Source of the DNA: Clusia tigrina
Lineage: Eukaryota > Arthropoda > Insecta > Diptera > Clusiidae
NCBI GenBank assembly: GCA_920105625.2
Contig: OV050030.1
Span: 217,418,325 to 217,482,324 of the forward strand
DNA: 64,000 bases
Direction: 5' to 3'
In this document: in pieces, positions 35,273 to 45,746 of the stretch
Layout of the letters: the number at the start of each line of letters is the position of its first letter
Position numbering within the stretch: position 1 is the stretch's first letter
Translations under genes and position numbers: made by a program
Notes under the pieces: generated by a model
The model's input: only the letters and a program-made list of their open reading frames with translations
Database searches by the model: none
Told to the model about the DNA's origin: nothing

Positions 35273-36584
35273 GGCCCTAACTTCTGTACGGTGCGTCCTA
35301 TACCTATCAAAGTTTGCAACTTTCAAATGCTTGTAACTTTTTACTGGAGAGTCATAAAATCTTGAAATTTTGTGAGTATAAAGTACTCGGGTATCTTATC
35401 AATTTAAGCTATGGCTCATAACTATGCTAAACTTGACTCCAAAATAAAACACTGATAAAACTTCAAATGGACCTAACTTCTATACGGTGCGTCCTATACC
35501 TATCAAAGTTTGCAACATTCAAATGCTTGCTGGAGCGTCCTAAAACCTGGAAATGTTGTGACAATAAAGTACTCGTGCCACTTATCAATTTAAACTATTG
35601 CTCATAGCTATGCTACCCTTGACTCTACTGATAAAACTTCAAATGGCCCTAACATATGTACGGTGCGTCCTATACCTATCAAAATTTGCAACATTCAAAT
35701 GCTTGTAACTTTTTACTGGAGCGTCATAAAAGCTTGAAATTTTGTGAGAGTAAAGTACTCGGGCCTCTTACCAATTTAAGCTATCGCTCATAGCTATGCT
35801 ACCCATGCCTCCAAAATCAAACACTGATAAAACTTCAAATGGCTCTAACTTCTATACGGTGCATCCTATACCTATTAAAGTTTGCAACAATCAAATGCTT
35901 GTAACTTTTTACTGGAGCGTCATAAAACCTTGAAATTTTGTGACAATAAAGTACTTGTTCCTCTTATCAATTTAGCTATCGCTCATAGCTATGCTACCCT
36001 TGAGTCCCAAATTAAACACTGCTAAATTTTCGAATGGCCGTAACTTCTATACGGTGCGTCCTATGCCTATCCAAATTTCCAACATTAAAATGCTAGTAAC
36101 TTTTAACTGGAGCGTCAAAAAACCTTGAAATTTTGTGACAATAAAGTACTCGTGCCACTTATCAATTTAAGCTATCGTTCATAGCTATGCTACCCTTCAC
36201 TTCAAAATCAAACACTGATAAAACTTCAAATGGCCCTAAGTTCTATACTGTGCGTCCTACACCTATCAAAGTTTGCAACATTCAAATGTTTGTAACTTTT
36301 TACTGGAGCGTCATAAAACCTTGAAATTTTGTGACAATAAAGTACTCGTGCCTCTTATCAATTTAAGCTATCGCTCATAGCTATGCTACCCTTGACTCCA
36401 AAATAAAACACTGATAAAACCTCAAATGGTACTAACTTCTGTACGGTGCGTCCTATACCTATCAAAGTTTGCAACATTCAAATGCTTAATGGAGCGTCAT
36501 AAAACCTTGAAATGTTGTGACAATAAAGTATTCGTGTCACTTATCAATTTAAGCTATCGCTCATAGCTATGCTACCCTTGACTC
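35273..36584 (+). repeat. Satellite array, block C
   Basis: About seven monomers in the same orientation, in phase with block B across element 2. It ends at CTACCCTTGACTC, where the gypsy element begins. One monomer near 35635 lacks about 11 bp (GACTCTACTGATAAAAC), a deletion class also common in block D. No gene is visible. Confidence 0.95.
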
Positions 36585-36810
36585 TTTAGACAATTTAAGT
36601 TTTTCTTTTATTTTATAGCGAAATTATTGTTTTTTCTTTTTACCGCGGTCTTGGCACCTGTTTTACGTTCGGTCGTCGGAAAAAAAAAGGGCGAAGTCGG
36701 CAGCGATTGTTTTATACGTAGCTCTGTTCGATGACCGAGTGCTGCCAATAAGTGGTGCCAAGACCTAACATGCAGTTTACATGAGCTTAAGGGGTACTAT
36801 ACTGTGTCAA
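36585..36810 (-). repeat. 3' LTR of gypsy element
   Basis: 226 bp. Read on the minus strand it begins TTGACACAGTATAG and ends ATTGTCTAAA. Compared with the other copy it has G in place of A at two sites near 36650, G in place of T near 36740, and a different A/G tract (A8GGG against A7GAGAG). Ends are set by where the two copies stop matching and may be off by a base or two. Confidence 0.92.
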
Positions 36811-36943
36811 AAGTTACTAGATTTACAACTCGGCCAATCTGACAGTTGATCGACCTCGATCAATTAAAGTTAGCAGCTACTTAATGTAAAGATAGAAAAA
36901 TACTTAAATGTAACTTTAAAGCGTAAATAAAATATAACAATCG
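36811..36943 (-). other. 3' noncoding region of gypsy element
   Basis: AT-rich sequence between the end of pol and the 3' LTR. No purine-rich tract adjoins the LTR on the coding strand, which is unusual because plus-strand synthesis needs one. It may have been lost or may be poorly conserved. Confidence 0.7.
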
Positions 36944-37840
36944 TCAAATCATAATTTCGGTATTGCATAGTTCATCAGTGTCTTTTGCCTTATCATTTGC
37001 CTTTAATAGCCATTTTCGCATCCGATTAGCTTCTATTTTCCCATCATACGGAAGTTGAGTCAATTGACAATTATCAATATCGCGTATCACATAGCGATCA
37101 TTTCCCAATTTCTTATGTACTGCATATGGTCCTCGATATTTAGGAACAAATTTTTTGTTCGTCCCAATGATATTGTCAACGTTTCTAATCACTACAAAAT
37201 TACCAACGTCATAAGTTTTTGCTTCGGCACTATGCTTCAGAAAATATTTTAAATTATATTCTTGAGAATTAACAATTGCATTCGCGGCACTCGTACGGAT
37301 ATGAGCCAAATTACGCTCACTTCCGGTATTAATTTTATTTTCTAAGTATTCTGTAAGTTCATCTACTATTTGTCCACGTTGTTCGGTGCCAAAAAGTAGC
37401 ATACTTGGGGTATTTTTTGTCGTTGCGTGAACTGAGTTGTTAATTGCATATTCAACCTGCATTAATTTATTTGACCAATCGGCATGGTTTATTGGGTTAC
37501 TCAATTTTCCAAACATGGATTTAATTACCCTATTAACCCGTTCCACTTGACCGTTTGCTTGAGGGGAAGCTACGGCAACTTTTACATGTTGTATATTGTG
37601 CTTTATGAGAAAGTCTTCAAATTCTAAAGAAGTAAAACATGTTCCTCTGTCCGAAATCACTCGTTTGGGACGGCTAAAGTAACTAAAATATTTGTCGAGA
37701 GCGGAAGTGACTTCTTTAGTACTAGTTGAGTTTGTTGGATATAATTTTACAAACTTAGTGAACGCGTCAATTACCACCAAAATATGTTTTCTTTTGGAAG
37801 TTAATGACGGCAATGGACCAAAATGATCAATGTGTATAGT
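36944..37840 (-). pseudogene. Integrase core and C-terminus, gypsy element
   Basis: The open frame (nominal 313 codons from 37885) shows the rve catalytic triad: D20 in HIDHFG, D79 in VISDRG and E115 in PQANGQVERV, giving 35 residues between the second Asp and the Glu. The C-terminal part is basic, with a GPY/F-type motif (KYRGPYAVHKKLG), which is typical of Ty3/gypsy integrases. The first 15 or so residues of the nominal frame are out of register: a frameshift at about 37840 separates the core from the zinc domain upstream. It ends with a stop at 36944. Confidence 0.93.
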
Positions 37841-38620
37841 CAAACGGCAATGGTAGCTTAGGAATACTATACAAATTCCGCTCACGTACTATTACTGGTG
37901 TTGCGTACATAAGGCACTTGATGCAACTTCGTATAAATTTTTCTATTTTTTGACGCATACCTGGAAACCAGTAATATGAACTCATCTTTTCATAACATTT
38001 ATCCACAGCTTGATGTCCAATTTTTTCATGAATTAATCTAATGACGTTATCCTCCATTTCATGGGGTACATACAAAGCCTTACTTCCATCATTTTTTTTT
38101 CTAAAAACCATTCCATCTGTAAGTTCAAAATCATCAACTTTTTTTGTTTCTAAATTAAGTATCAATTTTTTTATGACGTCATCACGTTCCTGCGCTATTT
38201 GTATTTGAAAATATATATCACCGGAGCCTAATATTGACGCAATTTGACACCTGCTCAGGGCATCTGCGTGGCCCATCGCGGCACCACTCCTATGTTGTAT
38301 GGAATAATTGTAATTTTCAAGCTCTAAAGCCCATCTGGCAATTCTAGGGTTCACATTTCTTTTTTCCAACGTCAGAGTTAATGAACTACAATCCGTCACT
38401 ATTTTGAAAGGAATTCCTTCCAAATAAACTCTGAATCTTCTTAGAGCATAAATTATAGCAAGCGTTTCTAATTCAAAACTGTGATATTTAGATTCTGCCG
38501 CAGACGTTGTTTTCGAAAAGTATGAAATGGGATGCAATTTTTTGTCGTCCTGTCTTTGCAATAAGACGGCACCAAAACCTAGTGAGTTAGCATCACAGAG
38601 TAATTCAGTTTCTCTACGTT
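37841..38620 (-). pseudogene. RNase H and integrase zinc domain, gypsy element
   Basis: The frame holds the RNase H segments (ISYFSKTTSAAESKYHSFE, then TDCSSLT with its catalytic Asp). The integrase zinc domain follows, with the His pair in IHEKIGHQAVD and CIKC about 30 residues later. Homology upstream of the nominal ATG at 38561 continues to about 38620, where the frame differs from RT. It ends out of frame at 37827. The shift lies inside the polymerase polyprotein, so it is a lesion and not a regulatory frameshift. Confidence 0.92.
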
Positions 38621-40575
38621 GGAGTATATATTGAAAGAATCGGCGGTTTAGCCAATCTTGCTTTTAATTCATTGAATGAAGAAGTACATTTTTCGTCTAG
38701 GCAGAATTCGGAATCTCTCTTCAGTAAATTAAGTAATGGCTTTGAAATACTGGAAAAAGACGGCACAAATCGTCGAAAATATGAAAACAGACCGACGCAT
38801 GAATTCAGTTCTTTCTGATTAGTCGGTAAAGGATAGTTCTTTATGGCGGCGACATGTGATTCACTTGGTGATATTCCATAAGCGGACACAGAAAAACCTA
38901 AATACTCTATTCTTTCATAGCCAAACTTACACTTGGAGAGATTGAGTTTCAGTTTACAACTCGTTATGCGTCGTAAAACCATTTCAACTAAAATTTTATG
39001 CTCGGAAAAATTCTTGCTTGCAATTAGAATATCATCCATATAAATGATTATTCTCCTATTTTCAACTAAATCGCGAAATATGTTGTTTATAAATCGCTGA
39101 AATACTGCAGGGGCATTCTTGAGCCCAAAAGGCATTTTTAAATATTCATACTGCCCATTAGGAGTCACAAATGCAGTATATGGGATTGACTCTTCTGACA
39201 TACTAACTTGGTGAAATCCACTTTTTAGATCTAAAACAGAAAAAATTTTGCAACTTTCTAAATAGTCTATACAATCTTCTATTAACGGCAGTGGATAATT
39301 GTCGCGAACAGTAATTTTATTTAACCTGCGATAGTCGACGCACATTCTTGTCTTACCATTTTTCTTTTTAACCAATACAATGGCGGAAGCGTAGGGTGAA
39401 TGACTTGGGCGTATAATACCGTCACGTTGCAACTCTTCGACAATTGATTGCACTTCTTTTCGTTCTAAATAGGAAAGACGGCGCGGCGGGCAATAAAAAG
39501 GTACATTCGAAGTTAAATGTATTTTCATTTTAAATTCCACTGACTCCGTTTCAATTTTTTTCGGCGATATATACGAATCTACAATTAGTTTCCTCAGTTC
39601 ACCATACGAAAATTTGACTGAATTGTTATCAATATCTATTTTATCGTCAGGCGCAATATCAATACCAAAAACATACGGAACGTCACTATTGGTGCTTGGA
39701 TTATCACTTAACTCAACCTCCGTTGAAAGTCCACCCTCAAAATCATTTTTCAAAAGACCAAGGTTACTGAGAACTGAAAAAGAATTATCCAGAGGAAGAG
39801 TGCAAATATTTTTCTTTTTGTTTAAATTCATTAATTTTGCTTTATTGTAGCGTAATTTCAAATTAGTTAAATGTATATTGAAAGAACTTAAAAAATTTCT
39901 GCCTAAAATAACTGGCATTAACATCATTTCATCCGGCAAAATTATAATATTAATATTCTTAACTATATTTTTAAATTTAACTTCACATTGTATTTCATCA
40001 ATAATTTTTAAACGGCGTCCACCAATTCCAAAATATTTGGATGATCTTGGCCTTGTAGGCAATTTTGGTTTTGGAGCACAGGATTCTCGCATAAAACTAG
40101 CCGCGCTACCGGTGTCAAAAAGAGAAAAAAATTCGTTAAAATTTGCACTCTTCACTGAATCTATCTTAAATGCAATACCTACCAGATTAAATGTGGAGAT
40201 TATGTCACTGCATTCTTCAGCTGTATCGTCGTCCTCAACTGCAGCAACTTGGAAAGCATCATCTCTATCATTGTTGATTGGTGTCTTCTTGGTCAGAATT
40301 TTCCGCGGATTGGGGCAAGAGCGGTGATCGTGGCCCATACGCCAGCACCTGAAGCATGAACCATTTTGGCGCAGAGTATACGGGCAGTTTGGTTTGATGT
40401 GTCCGGTTTGCGAACAATTAAAACATAGAGTCACATCTTTTTCTCCACCTGGTTTCGGCACAGGATTTCTTGATGGAACTGCGCGATTTGTGACGACGGC
40501 ACGAGGTATAGCAGCGGCATCACGTTTGACAGTGAAAGTCAAGTTGGGGTCGCACGTGGAGTCAAATGACGGCAT
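38614..40575 (-). pseudogene. Nucleocapsid zinc knuckles, protease and RT, gypsy element
   Basis: An open frame of 653 codons. Two CCHC knuckles occupy 51-64 and 74-87, then the protease active site DTG at 154-156 with the ILGRNFL motif at 223-229. Reverse transcriptase spans about 350-600, with D449 in [16 protein letters not shown] and YMDD at 512-515. The frame overlaps the end of gag and lies in the -1 register to it. It ends with TAG at about 38614, beyond which homology continues in another frame. The ATG at 40575 is within the overlap; the frame is open for about 30 bases upstream of it, so expression by frameshift from gag is possible. Confidence 0.94.
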
Positions 40576-41483
40576 TGGTATCGCTTGATAAGGCGCTTCA
40601 GTTCGTCAATAGTACGCGCATTGGCCAGCAGATTCACATTAACGTCACTATTTCCAATACCGTCAATAATGAAATCGACAACTTCGGCTTCTTCAATGTC
40701 TGATTGCTTCGCTATAGCCTGCATAGTGAGTACATAACTGTACATCGACTCGTCTTGTCGAATCCAACGACGTTGTGCTAAAATTGTGTACACATCAAGC
40801 CGGGAGACAGACACATCGAATTCGTTAATGAGATCACATTTTAAATCTTCGTATTTTAAAGCTGAAGTGGTTGTCAGAAACAACCGTGCCGTGCCGGTAA
40901 GAGAGCGTCGCAGACTCAGTAGCTTCAAGCGCTCATCGGCGCTGACAGTCTGCATAATCTCCTCAAAATCCTTGAAAAAATGTTTCACCGTCTGGATCTG
41001 GCTGTCCCCAGAGAACTTCGGAATGGCGTGCTCGATTTCGCTGAAATCGGCTCGCTTGACGTTAGCAACCCCTGCGTTAACGTGCGGCACAGTATCTAAT
41101 TGAGCCGCAGCGATTTTGCGACGGAGCTCCAGAATTTCAAACTGCTTTCTTAGTCTCTCCAGCTCAAGATCTAGTTCGTCATCGTCCATGGAGCCTGTTA
41201 TAGATTCAGCATTGGTAGCATAGTTTTCAACATTTGGCGCCCCACCTGCAGCGCCTTTCAGCAAATCGGCATTGTTTCCTTCAGCACTGAGCGTATTAGT
41301 GACGTTTTTCGGCAGCTTCGAATTCACATTAGCCGGCGCTCCACCAATAACGCCTTTCGCAACATCAACTTCATCTCCATCAGCACTCGGCAAATTAGCG
41401 GAATTCTTGCGTTCTTTTGTTCTCGCCGACAGCGGAAGCTCCTCCTTGGCATTTGCCAGCGTCTGCTTTGAGCGAGTCGTCAC
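40539..41483 (-). CDS. gag capsid region, gypsy element
   Basis: 314 codons from an ATG at 41483, close behind the 5' LTR. The N-terminal about 100 residues are low-complexity, with a loosely repeated motif (GGAPANV, then GGAPNVE). A coiled-coil follows at about 103-130 ([21 protein letters not shown]). The retrotransposon Gag/capsid fold comes next, starting at the PKFSGD motif (about 155) with a conserved [10 protein letters not shown] segment. Zinc knuckles are absent from this frame and lie in the next. The frame looks intact. Its end overlaps the pol frame; I see no classical X-XXY-YYZ slippery heptamer, so it is unclear whether the -1 shift is programmed or a mutation. Confidence 0.88.
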   Translation of the reverse strand: MTTRSKQTLANAKEELPLSARTKERKNSANLPSADGDEVDVAKGVIGGAPANVNSKLPKNVTNTLSAEGNNADLLKGAAGGAPNVENYATNAESITGSMDDDELDLELERLRKQFEILELRRKIAAAQLDTVPHVNAGVANVKRADFSEIEHAIPKFSGDSQIQTVKHFFKDFEEIMQTVSADERLKLLSLRRSLTGTARLFLTTTSALKYEDLKCDLINEFDVSVSRLDVYTILAQRRWIRQDESMYSYVLTMQAIAKQSDIEEAEVVDFIIDGIGNSDVNVNLLANARTIDELKRLIKRYQCRHLTPRATPT

Positions 41484-41577
41484 AATCCGGATAATCAGGA
41501 TAAATCGCTTATTTTATTGAAAAAAAATTTTAATTTTATGTTTTATTGATTTGGGTTTAAACTACCCCACATCTGAG
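41484..41577 (-). other. 5' leader of gypsy element
   Basis: A 94-bp stretch between the LTR and gag. Read on the minus strand it starts CTCAGATGTGGGGTAG, so no TGG directly follows the LTR; the nearest candidate primer site, TGGGGTAGTTTAAACCC, starts eight bases in. I cannot assign a tRNA. Confidence 0.6.
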
Positions 41578-41804
41578 TTTTAGACAATTTAAGTTTTTCT
41601 TTTATTTTATAGCGAAATTATTGTTTTTTCTTTTTACCGCAGTCTTGACACCTGTTTTACGTTCGGTCGTCGGAAAAAAAGAGAGCGAAGTCGGCAGCGA
41701 TTGTTTTATACGTAGCTCTGTTCGATGACCGAGTTCTGCCAATAAGTGGTGCCAAGACCTAACATGCAGTTTACATGAGCTTAAGGGGTACTATACTGTG
41801 TCAA
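41578..41804 (-). repeat. 5' LTR of gypsy element
   Basis: 227 bp. It matches the copy at 36585-36810 except for the differences listed there. On the plus strand its right end, CTGTGTCAA, runs straight into satellite sequence GTGCTTACTGGCGCG. Because TCAAGTGCTT also occurs within the satellite, the exact border is ambiguous by about four bases. Confidence 0.92.
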
Positions 41805-42500
41805 GTGCTTACTGGCGCGTCATAAAACCTTGAAATGTTGTGACAATAAAGCACTCGTGCCTCTTATCAATTTAGGCTATCGCTCATAGCTATGCTACCC
41901 TTGACTCCAAAATAAAACACTGATACAACCTCAAATAGCCCTAACTTCTGTACGGTGCGTCCCATACCTATCAAAGTTTGCAACTTTCAAATGCTTGTAA
42001 CTTTTTACTGGAGAGTCATAAAATCTTGAAATTTTGTGAGTATAAAGTACTCGGGCCTCTTATCAATTTAAGCTATGGCTCATAACTATGCTAAACTTGA
42101 CTCCAAAATAAAACACTGATAAAACTTCAAATGGACCTAACTTCTATACGGTGCGTCCTATACCTATCAAAGTTTGCAACATTCAAATGCTTGCTGGAGC
42201 GTCCTAAAACCTTGAAATGTTGTGACAATAAAGTACTCGTGCCACTTATCAATTTAAACTATCGCTCATAGCTATGCTACCCTTGACTCCACTGATAAAA
42301 CTTCAAATGGCCCTAACATATGTACGGTGCGTCCTATACCTATCAAAATTTGCAACATTCATATGCTTACTGGAGCGTCATAAAACCTTGAAATGTTGTG
42401 ACAATAAAGTAGTCGTGCCTCTTATCAATTTAAGCTATCGCTCATAGCTATGCTACCCTTGACTTCAAAATAAAACACTGATAAAACCTCAAATGGCCCT

Positions 42501-42800
42501 TGTGAGTATAAAGTACTCGGGCCTCTTATCAATTTAAGCTATGGCTCATAACTATGCTAAACTTGACTCCAAAATAAAACACTGATAAAACTTCAAATGT
42601 ACCTAACTTCTATACGGTGCGTCCTATACCTATCAAAGTTTGCAACATTGTGAGTATAAAGTACTCGGGCCTCTTATCAATTTAAGCTATGGCTCATAAC
42701 TATGCTAAACTTGACTCCAAAATAAAACACTGATAAAACTTCAAATGTACCTAACTTCTATACGGTGCGTCCTATACCTATCAAAGTTTGCAACATTCAA
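42501..42800 (+). repeat. Truncated 148-bp satellite monomer with repeated junction
   Basis: TGTGAGTATAAAG occurs at 42501 and 42649, only 148 bp apart. At 42501 the preceding monomer jumps from AAATGGCCCT straight to TGTGAG; at 42649 it jumps from GCAACATT to GTGAG, skipping AAATGCTT...GAAATTTT. These are two recombination junctions entering the same monomer position within 150 bp. Confidence 0.8.
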
Positions 42801-45746
42801 ATGCTTGCTGGAGCGTCCTAAAATTTTGAAATGTTGTGACAATAAAGTACTCGTGCCACTTATCAATTTAAACTATCGCTCATAGCTATGCTACCCTTGA
42901 CTTCACTGATAAAACTTCAAATGGCCCTAACATATGTACGGTGCGTCCTATACCTAATAAAAATTTGCACCATTCAAATGCTTACTGGAGCGTCATAAAA
43001 CCTTGAAATGTTGTGACAATAAAGTACTCGTGCCTCTTATCAATTTAAGCTATCGCTCATAGCTATGCTACCCTTGACTCCACTGATAAAACTTCAAATG
43101 GCCCTAACATATGTACGGTGCGTCCTATACCTATCAAAATTTGCAACATTCATATGCTTACTGGAGCGTCATAAAACCTTGAAATGTTGTGACAATAAAG
43201 TAGTCGTGCCTCTTATCAATTTAAGCTATCGCTCATAGCTATGCTACCCTTGACTTCAAAATAAAACACTGATAAAACCTCAAATGGCCCTAACTTCTGT
43301 ACGGTGCGTCCTATATATATCAAATTTTTCAACATTCAAATGCTCACTAGAGCGTCATAAAACCTTGAAATTTTGTGACAATAAACTACTCGTCCCTTTT
43401 ATCAACTTAAGCTCTCGCTCATAGCTATGCGACCCTTGACTCCAAAATAAAACACTGATAGAACCTCAAATGGCCCTAACTTCTGTACGGTGCGTCCTAT
43501 ACCTATCAAAGTTTGCAACTTTCAAATGCTTGTAACTTTTTACTGGAGAGTCATAAAATCTTGAAATTTTGTGAGTATAAAGTACTCGGGCCTCTTATCA
43601 ATTTAAGCTATGGCTCATAACTATGCTAAACTTGACTCCAAAATAAAACACTGATAAAACTTCAAATGTACCTAACTTCTATACGGTGCGTCCTATACCT
43701 ATCAAAGTTTGCAACATTCAAATGCTTGCTGGAGCGTCCTAAAATTTTGAAATGTTGTGACAATAAAGTACTCGTGCCACTTATCAATTTAAACTATCGC
43801 TCATAGCTATGCTACCCTTGACTTCACTGATAAAACTTCAAATGGCCCTAACATATGTACGGTGCGTCCTATACCTATCAAAATTTGCACCATTCAAATG
43901 CTTACTGGAGCGTCATAAAACCTTGAAATGTTGTGACAATAAAGTACTCGTGCCTCTTATCAATTTAAGCTATCGCTCATAGCTATGCTAGCCTTGACTC
44001 CAAAATAAAACACTGATAAAACTTCAAATGGCCCTAACTTCTGTACGGTGCGTCCTATATATATCAAAGTTTGCAATATTCAAATGCTTGTAACTTCTTA
44101 CTGGAGCGTCATAAATACTTGAAATTTTGTGACAATAAAGTACTCGTGCCCCTTGCCAATCAAATTTATGGCCCTTAGCTATGCTACCCTTGAGTCCCAA
44201 ATTAAACACTGATAAAACTTCAAACAGTCCTAACTTCTATACGGTGCGTCCTACACCTATCAATGTTTGCAACTATCAAATGCTTGTAACTTTTTACTGG
44301 AGCGTCATAAAACATTGAAATTTTGTGACAATAAAGTACTCGTGCCTCTTATCAATTTAAGCTCTCGCTCATAGCTATGCTGCCCTTGACTCCAAAATAA
44401 AACACTGATAAAAACTCAAATGGCCCTAACTTCTGTACGATGCGTCCTATACCTATCAAAGTTTGCAACATTCAAATGATTGTAACTTTTTACTGGAGCG
44501 TCACAAAACCTTGAAATTTTGTGACAATAAACTACTCGTGCCTTTTATCAATTTAAGCTCTCGCTCATAGCTATGCTACCCATGCCTCCAAAATCAAACA
44601 CTGATAAAACTTCAAGTGGCCCTAACTTCTATACGGTGCATCCTATACCTATTAAAGTTTGCAACAATCAAATGCTTGTAACTTTTTACTGGAGCGTCAT
44701 AAAACCTTGAAATTTTGTGACAATAAAGTACTTGTTCCTCTTATCAATTTAGCTATCGCTCATAGCTATGCTACCCTTGAGTCCCAAATCAAACACTGCT
44801 AAATTTTCGAATGGCCGTAACTTCTATACGGTGCGTCCTATACCTATCAAAATTTCCAACATTAAAATGCTAGTAACTTTTAACTGGAGCGTCAAAAAAC
44901 CTTGAAATTTTGTGATAATAAAGTACTCGTGCCACTTATCAATTTAAGCTATCGCTCATAGCTATGCTACCCTTCACTCCAAAATCAAACACTGATAAAA
45001 TTTCAAATGGCCCTAACTTCTATACTGTGCGTCCTACACCTATCAAAGTTTGCAACATTCAAATGTTTGTAATTTTTTGCTGGAGCGTCATAAAACCTTG
45101 AAATTTTGTGACAATAAAGTACTCGTGCCTCTTATCAATTTAAGCTATCGCTCATAGCTATGCTACCCATGCCTCCAAAATCAAACACTGATAAAACTTC
45201 AAGTGGCCCTAACTTCTGTACGGTGCGTCCTATACCTATCAAAGTTTGCAACATTCAAATGCTTACTGGAGCGTCATAAAACCTTGAAATGTTGTGACAA
45301 TAAAGTACTCGTGCCTCTTATCAATTTAAGCTATCGCTCATAGCTATGCTACCCTTGACTCCACTGATAAAACTTCAAATGGTCCTAACATATGTACGGT
45401 GCGTCCTATACCTATCAAAATTTGCACCATTCAAATGCTTACTGGAGCGTCATAAAACCTTGAAATATTGTGACAATAAAGTAGTCGTGCCTCTTATCAA
45501 TTTAAGCTATCGCTCATAGCTATGCTACCCTTGACTTCAAAATAAAACACTGATAAAGCCTCAAATGGCCCTAACTTCTGTAATGTGCGTCCTATATATA
45601 TCAAATTTTGCAACATTCAAATGCTCACTGGAGCGTCATAAAACCTTGAAATTTTGTGACAATAAACTACTCGTCCCTTTTATCAATTTAAGCTCTCGCT
45701 CATAGCTATGCGATCCTTGACTCCAAAATAAAACACTGATAGAACC

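Larger units (their letters stand above)
36585..41804 (-). mobile_element. Ty3/gypsy LTR retrotransposon, env-less, mdg3/micropia-like, defective
   Basis: A 5220-bp element on the minus strand, bounded by direct repeats of 226 and 227 bp. It encodes Gag, then zinc knuckles, protease, RT, RNase H and integrase, the Ty3/gypsy order. There is no env. Integrase is DD35E. Two pol frameshifts (about 38615-38625 and about 37840) inactivate it. No target-site duplication is seen, and the flanking satellite does not join in phase. The LTRs differ by about three substitutions plus changes in a poly-A/G tract, about 2%, the largest divergence of the three elements. Subfamily assignment rests on size, lack of env and general protein character, and is tentative. 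Confidence 0.93.

Noticed and set aside
40539..40575. Programmed -1 frameshift between gag and pol of the gypsy element
   Set aside because: The register fits, but no slippery heptamer is visible in the overlap, and the copy has other frameshifts, so a simple indel is equally likely.
36585..41804. Errantivirus with an env gene
   Set aside because: After integrase only about 130 bp of noncoding sequence precedes the LTR, so there is no room for env.
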